From Candidatus Zixiibacteriota bacterium (lineage in GTDB: Bacteria; Zixibacteria; MSB-5A5; GN15; FEB-12): DNA of 11,330 bases. The notes under the pieces are model-generated. The model saw only the letters and a program-made list of their open reading frames with translations. It had not been told where the DNA came from and did not search any database. Positions 6,953 through 11,330 of the stretch are shown here, in pieces. The stretch spans positions 1-11,330 of the forward strand of contig JAUXBO010000043.1 in NCBI GenBank assembly GCA_030619345.1, given 5' to 3'. Made by a program: the position numbers and the translations under genes. Positions within the stretch are counted from its first letter, which is position 1; each line of letters begins with the position of its first letter.

Positions 6953-9445
6953 TCAGCTTTTCTTGCGCGGACTTGCAGCTTTGGTACGTTTGCGGCTGCC
7001 GGTGGATTTCTTTTTGCGGGCTTTGGCGATCTCTTTGGCAAACACTTTTTCCAGAGTAAAGGCTGATGGCGTGAAATCCATCAGGCAGGTCTCGAACAGA
7101 TCATCGACTCGTTCAATGAATGTAAACTTGGTTTTGCGCAAGATCTCCTTGGGAAGCTCTTTGAGGTCTTTCTTGTTTTCTTTGGGCAGTGCCACGTGGA
7201 ATATCCCAGCGCGATACGCTGCTGAGATTTTTTCCTTAATTCCGCCGACAGGCAATACCCGACCACGAAGAGTAACTTCACCCGTCATCGCGATATCGTT
7301 TCGGATCGGTCGTTCGGCCATGCATGAGGCGATAACCAGGCAGACCGTTATTCCTGCCGAAGGTCCATCCTTGGGAATTGCTCCCGATGGGAAATGTATA
7401 TGAATATCAAAATCGTTGAAATCACTGAAGTCGATACCAAGCATATCAGCCTTGGAGCGCACATAGGAGTGAGCAGCTTGGATAGATTCTTTCATCACCT
7501 CACCCAACGACCCAGTGGTAAGAATGCCGCCCTCGCCCTTCATTTTGAGACCCTCAATAAACATCAGGTCTCCCCCGGATCCGGTCCAGGCCAACCCGAC
7601 GGCGGTTCCTATTTCCGGCTGATTGTCCGGCTTTTCCGGAATGAATATTTGCTGTCCGAGATAGGTTGACAGATTGGTCTCGCTGATACGCCAAATTTTC
7701 TTCTGTTTATGGGTCGTACTCTTCTGTTCCGCTTTCTGCAGCGCGATTTTCCTACATATCTTTTCAATCTGCTGCGCAAACGATGACAACCCGGCTTCCA
7801 TAGTATAGTGGTTGATTACTCTTGCCAGAACTTTGTCCGTCAGTTTGAGTTCCGATTTCTGAATCTTGTGCTTCTTAAGCAGCGATGGAATAACATACCG
7901 TTTCGCAATTACGATTTTCTCTTTCTCAATATAGCCAGGGAACTCCAGAATCTCCATCCGGTCCAGGAATTGTTCAGGAATTTCCTCATATGAGCGTACA
8001 GAACAGATGAAAATGACCTTGCTCAGATCAAACGGCACACCAAGATAATTGTCAAGGAAACGAGAATTCCTGCGAACATCGATAACTTCCAGCAAAGCTG
8101 TGTTGACTGATGAGTCATTCTCGATGTTGAAATAATCTATGTCCTCTATCAATATTACCGGATCGCAGCTGCCGGCATCCTTGAGCGTCCTGATGATCTT
8201 GCCGGGCATGGCTCCAAGAAATGTTCTCGGCGTACCTTTCACCTCGGAAACATCGGCAATACCGCCCACTGATATTCTGATGAACTCCTTCCCCAAAGCA
8301 TAGGCTATAGCACGCGCCAGAGCAGCTTTGCCGGTTCCATGAGCGCCAACGATGCAAAGAGTTGGTCCCTCGGCGACACCACCGAGAAGTTTTCGTACCG
8401 AGAGACGTTGTAATATTTGCTCCTTGATCGAAGTGGGGCCATAGTATTCATCGGTCAGGATTTTCTCAACCTGGGCAATCTCGTATTCTTCCGGCGTACA
8501 CTTGCCCCAGGGAAGAGCCAAAATCCATTCGAGATAGTTCTTGGTAACACCATACTCTGCCGAGGCGGTCGACAATTGAGAAAGACGGTCGGCTTCAATA
8601 ACGGCCCGTGATACAACCTCTGCGGGAAGATTCTCATTCCCCTTGATAAGATTTTTCAGACGGACTGATTCTTTTTCCTCAGTGAAGTCTTCGCCGAGTT
8701 GTTTTCTTATCTCGTGAAGCTGCTGCCGAAGGAAATGCCTTTGCTGGTCTCTTTCAATCGCCTGGCGAGCGTTTGAGTCGATTTTTTTCCACGTTGCCGC
8801 ACGACTTAGTTCGGCGTTCAAATACTCAAGCAAAAGATCAAAGCGCTGGTCAAGATCAAAGGCATCAAGAATCTCTTGTTTTCCGGCCAGTGAGAAACGG
8901 AACTGTGCCGCTACCGTATCAGCCAGAAGTGGAGGTTCAGAGGAATTCATTTTGACTATATGCGTTATTTCTGAAGCGTAAGTCGGGTCGATCCCGGTGA
9001 TCTCTGCTACAATCGAAATCACCCGATCGATGCGTTCCTTCATGTTTCCGGGCACAACCACAGGCTCCGCGAACCAACCAGCCGAAGCGGTAATATACGG
9101 CTCGGACGAACTAACTTTTTGAAGGACGGCGCGCTTGATACCTTCAATGGTGACCAGCAAAGATTCTCCGGGCCCTTTTCGTTTGTCACGGATTCTGGCC
9201 AGAACACCGACCTGGCTGATTTTTTGGCGCTCACCGGCAGCATCGTCCGAGGGCGACCAGGCGGCGATGAAATCTCTCTTGTCGGCCAGACATTGCTTGA
9301 TTAGCTCAACATTGGTGGGTAAGCCTATCTGGAGAGTAAGCATACTCCCCGGAAACAGCACACCGGTCTTAAGAGGCAGGACAGCATAGCTGTCTACCTT
9401 ATCAGCCGCCATAACCGGAATTCTTTTGTCAGACTTTATAATCAT
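6953..9445 (-). CDS. lon: Lon-family protease with intact Ser-Lys site but altered ATPase motifs
   Basis: This is an 830-residue LonA-type protein. It has an N-terminal substrate-binding domain (about 18-205), a helical middle region (ERDQQRHFLRQQLHEIRKQLGE, NYLEWILALPWG), an AAA+ module (about 345-580) and a protease domain (about 600-790). The protease site is intact: S696 in PKDGPSAGIT and K739 in GGIKEKI, 43 residues apart as in E. coli Lon. The ATPase motifs deviate. Walker A is G367-AHGTG-K373-A374, with Ala where GKT/GKS is expected. Walker B is I-E434-D435-I-D rather than DEID. The sensor-1 Asn position is R484, and the sensor-2 Arg position is S554. The arginine finger R496 in LDRMEIL and the aromatic pore loop FLGAMPG remain. 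Residues about 808-830 are a tail rich in Lys and Arg. Canonical Lon degrades misfolded proteins using ATP; here ATP hydrolysis may be weak or absent (inference). The ATG at 9445 has GGAG 13 bases upstream, which is distant; no better start is seen. Confidence 0.93.
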   Translation of the reverse strand: MIIKSDKRIPVMAADKVDSYAVLPLKTGVLFPGSMLTLQIGLPTNVELIKQCLADKRDFIAAWSPSDDAAGERQKISQVGVLARIRDKRKGPGESLLVTIEGIKRAVLQKVSSSEPYITASAGWFAEPVVVPGNMKERIDRVISIVAEITGIDPTYASEITHIVKMNSSEPPLLADTVAAQFRFSLAGKQEILDAFDLDQRFDLLLEYLNAELSRAATWKKIDSNARQAIERDQQRHFLRQQLHEIRKQLGEDFTEEKESVRLKNLIKGNENLPAEVVSRAVIEADRLSQLSTASAEYGVTKNYLEWILALPWGKCTPEEYEIAQVEKILTDEYYGPTSIKEQILQRLSVRKLLGGVAEGPTLCIVGAHGTGKAALARAIAYALGKEFIRISVGGIADVSEVKGTPRTFLGAMPGKIIRTLKDAGSCDPVILIEDIDYFNIENDSSVNTALLEVIDVRRNSRFLDNYLGVPFDLSKVIFICSVRSYEEIPEQFLDRMEILEFPGYIEKEKIVIAKRYVIPSLLKKHKIQKSELKLTDKVLARVINHYTMEAGLSSFAQQIEKICRKIALQKAEQKSTTHKQKKIWRISETNLSTYLGQQIFIPEKPDNQPEIGTAVGLAWTGSGGDLMFIEGLKMKGEGGILTTGSLGEVMKESIQAAHSYVRSKADMLGIDFSDFNDFDIHIHFPSGAIPKDGPSAGITVCLVIASCMAERPIRNDIAMTGEVTLRGRVLPVGGIKEKISAAYRAGIFHVALPKENKKDLKELPKEILRKTKFTFIERVDDLFETCLMDFTPSAFTLEKVFAKEIAKARKKKSTGSRKRTKAASPRKKS

Positions 9446-9665
9446 ATAATCAAATCAGCTCCGTTCTAACAGTATCGGCCACCCAGTCAACGACTAAAGA
9501 GATGGCAGACTGAATAATAATCATTTGATCGCAAGTTGGCTACAATTCTTATACGGCTCGGCAAGACCGACAGCTTCGGTAAATAATTATGGCACACAAA
9601 CTGCTTGAACCGACCGCTATCCGCAATTAGCTTATCTGGATGGCGTTAAACAAACGAGGCTTATT
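9446..9665. other. Divergent intergenic region between lon and rsmE
   Basis: These 220 bases must hold the start signals of both divergent genes. I found no convincing promoter on either strand: TTGACT/TAGAAC toward lon (9490-9463) would place the start point downstream of the likely ribosome site. A short inverted repeat (ACCGA/TCGGT, 9566-9580, 5-base loop) is present. No coding frame, tRNA or structured RNA is evident. For rsmE, GAGG at 9656-9659 is the ribosome site. Confidence 0.5.
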
Positions 9666-10439
9666 TTGAATTTGCTGATTCTCGATGAAAGTGACAGAAT
9701 TTCTGAAAACAGTTTTCGGGTAAGTGGAAATCGCCAGGACCACATAATCCGGGTACTCAAACTGGGCACAAACGACCAGATTAGGGCTGGGATCGTAAAC
9801 GGTTCTATCGGATCGGCCAAAATTGAGCGATCTGATAAAACCAGCATTACTTTGAATTTTGTAGCAGATGAAAACCAACTGCCTGATCCCATCCCGTGCG
9901 TGGATATTATCTGCGCTCTCCCTCGCCCTCAGACGGTAAGAAAAGTCCTGAACCTCGCTGGCACTTGGGGAGTTCGTAAGCTAGATTTCATTCGTGCCAA
10001 CCGGGTTGAGAAGAGCTATTATCACTCCCCTCTATTGCAGCCTGATAAGATGAGACCGTATCTGTTGGAGGGTCTCAGTCAGGGCAAGCAGACACGTCTT
10101 TCACTGGTCAGCGTCCATGAGAGATTCAAGCCCTATTTTGAAGATGTTTTTATCCCGAACGATTCAGCCGACTCCGAGAGTAGCCTCAAACTCCTTCCTC
10201 ACCCCGAGGCTGAATCAAATTTGAGCCAAGTCTTCCAATCAACAAATCGCCGAATCGTGGTTGCGATAGGCCCCGAGGGCGGCTGGGTCGATTTCGAGAT
10301 CGAGTTCATGATGGAACTTGGATTCAGTTGTTTCCGGTTGGCTCGTCCGGTCCTTCGGGTTGAGTCGGCTGCTATAGCTGCGCTATCGCAGATCGAATTG
10401 CTCTCTGATTTCGACAAATTCTGTTCTGAACGGAACTAA
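9666..10439 (+). CDS. rsmE: 16S rRNA (uracil-1498-N3)-methyltransferase RsmE
   Basis: RsmE methylates N3 of U1498 in 16S rRNA in the assembled small subunit, using SAM. The protein is 257 residues, typical for the family. The N-terminal PUA-like part (about 1-70) carries the DHIIRVLKLGTNDQIRA signature. The SPOUT-type methyltransferase domain (about 75-250) carries ALPRPQTVRKVL, the SAM-binding loop IGPEGGWVDFEIE (201-213) and the knot strand RPVLRVESAAIAALSQIELL (228-247). Two family motifs vary: KATELGV is LAGTWGV, and LRxET is LRVES. RVEKSYYHSPLL matches a subgroup of RsmE sequences that I recall, so the changes are probably subgroup traits rather than decay. The start is TTG at 9666 with GAGG six bases before it. 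An in-frame stop at 9606-9608 limits any upstream extension, and no ATG or GTG occurs between. It is divergent from lon and 87 bases upstream of cysK, with no terminator seen between. Confidence 0.92.
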   Translation: MNLLILDESDRISENSFRVSGNRQDHIIRVLKLGTNDQIRAGIVNGSIGSAKIERSDKTSITLNFVADENQLPDPIPCVDIICALPRPQTVRKVLNLAGTWGVRKLDFIRANRVEKSYYHSPLLQPDKMRPYLLEGLSQGKQTRLSLVSVHERFKPYFEDVFIPNDSADSESSLKLLPHPEAESNLSQVFQSTNRRIVVAIGPEGGWVDFEIEFMMELGFSCFRLARPVLRVESAAIAALSQIELLSDFDKFCSERN

Positions 10440-10514
10440 AGAGAGGTTCGACAGTTTCCGAAGTATATAGAATACATCACCTGCCGGACGGTGCCTTGCC
10501 TGTGAATCCGTAAC

Positions 10515-10519
10515 AAGGA
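10515..10519 (+). promoter_or_regulatory. Ribosome binding site of cysK
   Basis: AAGGA is seven bases upstream of the ATG at 10527 and fixes the start of cysK. The rest of the 10440-10526 gap shows no terminator and no convincing riboswitch; co-transcription with rsmE is possible. Confidence 0.7.
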
Positions 10520-10526
10520 ATATATT

Positions 10527-11330
10527 ATGAGATGTGATAGTATTGCTCAATCAATAGGGCACACGCCTCTGGTAAGATTAAATCGCCTCGCCGACAGCAG
10601 CTTTGCCACGGTTTACTTGAAGATGGAGAGTTTTAATCCCTGCAGTTCGGTGAAGGACAGAATCGGCCTGGCCATGATTGAGGCCGCCGAAAAAGATGGC
10701 CGGTTAAAAGAAGGTATGACAATTGTTGAGCCAACCTCCGGCAATACCGGGATAGCGATCGCTATGGTAGCGGCGTCCAAAGGATATAAGTGTGTGCTGT
10801 CAATGCCGGAATCAATGACGTTGGAACGACGCGCCATCCTGAGAAGTCTCGGTGCGGAAATTCACCTCACTCCGGCTGATAAAGGGATGAATGGCGCTCT
10901 TGCCAAGGCAGCTGAAATCGCCTCTCAGGGCGACAACTTTTTCTTTCCTTCGCAATTCGACAACCCAGCCAATCCGGGGATACACTTTACCACTACCGGT
11001 CCGGAGATCATTGCTGACCTTGACGACATCCATCTCGACGCCTTCGTAACCGGAGTCGGAACTGGCGGAACTATCAGTGGAACCGGGAAAGCTCTAAAGC
11101 AGAAATATGACTGTCGTATATGTGCCGTCGAGCCGGATGACTCACCGGTACTTTCCGGCGGAGAGCCTTCGCCACACAAGATTCAGGGAATCGGCGCAGG
11201 ATTCATTCCGGACAATTACGACGGTTCAATAGTGGATCAGGTTCTGCGAGTTACCAATGACGAAGCTTTTGAAACCTCGCGTCAACTCGCCCGGCAGGAA
11301 GGAATCCTGGCCGGTATTTCATCCGGAGCC
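10527..11330 (+). CDS. cysK: Cysteine synthase A (O-acetylserine sulfhydrylase), partial
   Basis: The frame runs from ATG at 10527 to the right edge: 268 codons without a stop. Roughly 35-45 residues are missing, judging by the usual length of about 305-315. The enzyme is cytoplasmic and PLP-dependent and makes cysteine from O-acetylserine and sulfide. Visible motifs are SIGHTPLVRLNRL at the N-terminus, the PLP lysine K43 in NPCSSVKDRIG, the substrate loop TSGNTG (70-75, N73), the phosphate-binding GVGTGGT (176-182), AVEPDDSPVLSGG, and GIGAGFIPDNYD. The last residues seen, AGISSGA, include the serine that contacts the PLP ring nitrogen. SSVKDRIG and HKIQGIGAGFIP favour CysK over cystathionine beta-synthase, and no regulatory domain is visible in the part present. 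AAGGA seven bases upstream supports the start. The neighbour rsmE has no evident metabolic link. Confidence 0.94.
   Translation, partial: MRCDSIAQSIGHTPLVRLNRLADSSFATVYLKMESFNPCSSVKDRIGLAMIEAAEKDGRLKEGMTIVEPTSGNTGIAIAMVAASKGYKCVLSMPESMTLERRAILRSLGAEIHLTPADKGMNGALAKAAEIASQGDNFFFPSQFDNPANPGIHFTTTGPEIIADLDDIHLDAFVTGVGTGGTISGTGKALKQKYDCRICAVEPDDSPVLSGGEPSPHKIQGIGAGFIPDNYDGSIVDQVLRVTNDEAFETSRQLARQEGILAGISSGA

Noticed and set aside
9463..9490. TTGACT-N16-TAGAAC as a lon promoter
   Set aside because: Its start point would fall at about 9456, leaving only about 10 bases of leader and excluding the GGAG at 9462-9459; the two signals conflict.
9566..9580. Short inverted repeat ACCGA/TCGGT in the lon-rsmE divergent region
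   Set aside because: A five-pair stem with no T run and no clear promoter overlap is too weak to call an operator or terminator.
9627..9892. Two minus-strand frames overlapping the start of rsmE
   Set aside because: They are antisense to the conserved N-terminal domain of RsmE and lack start signals.

Overview
The window looks like a chromosomal segment from an uncultivated, free-living bacterium of the FCB/Zixibacteria kind. The main pointer is two neighbouring exported proteins that each end in a two-loop dockerin-like calcium-binding module (D-x-D/N-x-S/N/D...N/S/D-x-x-D followed by Y-L/M-F/W-x-x-G). In my memory this tail is frequent in such candidate phyla. This placement is an inference from protein style, not from any marker-gene comparison. 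Base composition looks moderate and even, and I see no phage, IS, integrase, CRISPR or tRNA signatures. Several genes use non-ATG starts: miaB GTG, the M1 peptidase GTG, rsmE TTG.

Layout. Positions 1-9445 are read on the minus strand, so transcription runs right to left: a Lon-family protease (6953-9445), an exported five-repeat BACON-like protein with a dockerin-like tail (4328-6661), an exported M1 zinc metallopeptidase with an Ig-like domain and a dockerin-like tail (1832-4066), miaB (358-1680), and the N-terminal part of a membrane protein, probably a sensor, that overlaps the miaB stop by one base and leaves the window at its left edge (1-358). The two exported genes each end in a clear intrinsic terminator (4265-4298 and 1773-1807). 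They therefore look like single transcription units, while miaB and the membrane protein form a tightly coupled pair. From about 9666 rightward the genes are on the plus strand: rsmE (9666-10439), divergent from lon, and then cysK (10527 to the right edge, incomplete).

Functional picture. miaB and rsmE modify the translation machinery (tRNA position 37 and 16S rRNA U1498). cysK makes cysteine. Lon is a cytoplasmic protease. The M1 peptidase and the BACON-like protein are exported and probably surface-associated, and they share the same C-terminal module architecture.

What stands out. (1) The Lon protein keeps its Ser-Lys protease site but has substitutions at four ATPase positions (Walker A, Walker B, sensor 1, sensor 2) and carries a very basic tail. 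(2) The paired dockerin-like tails have a matching Cys-Cys spacing, in what is not visibly a cellulosome context. (3) A perfect 14-bp palindrome overlaps the -10 and expected start point of a candidate promoter behind lon, and a TTGACA-R-TTT element recurs upstream of both exported genes. (4) A G8 tract lies in the tail of the M1 gene, where loss of one base would truncate the protein. I see no clearly new multi-gene system here; the Lon variant is the best candidate for new biology.
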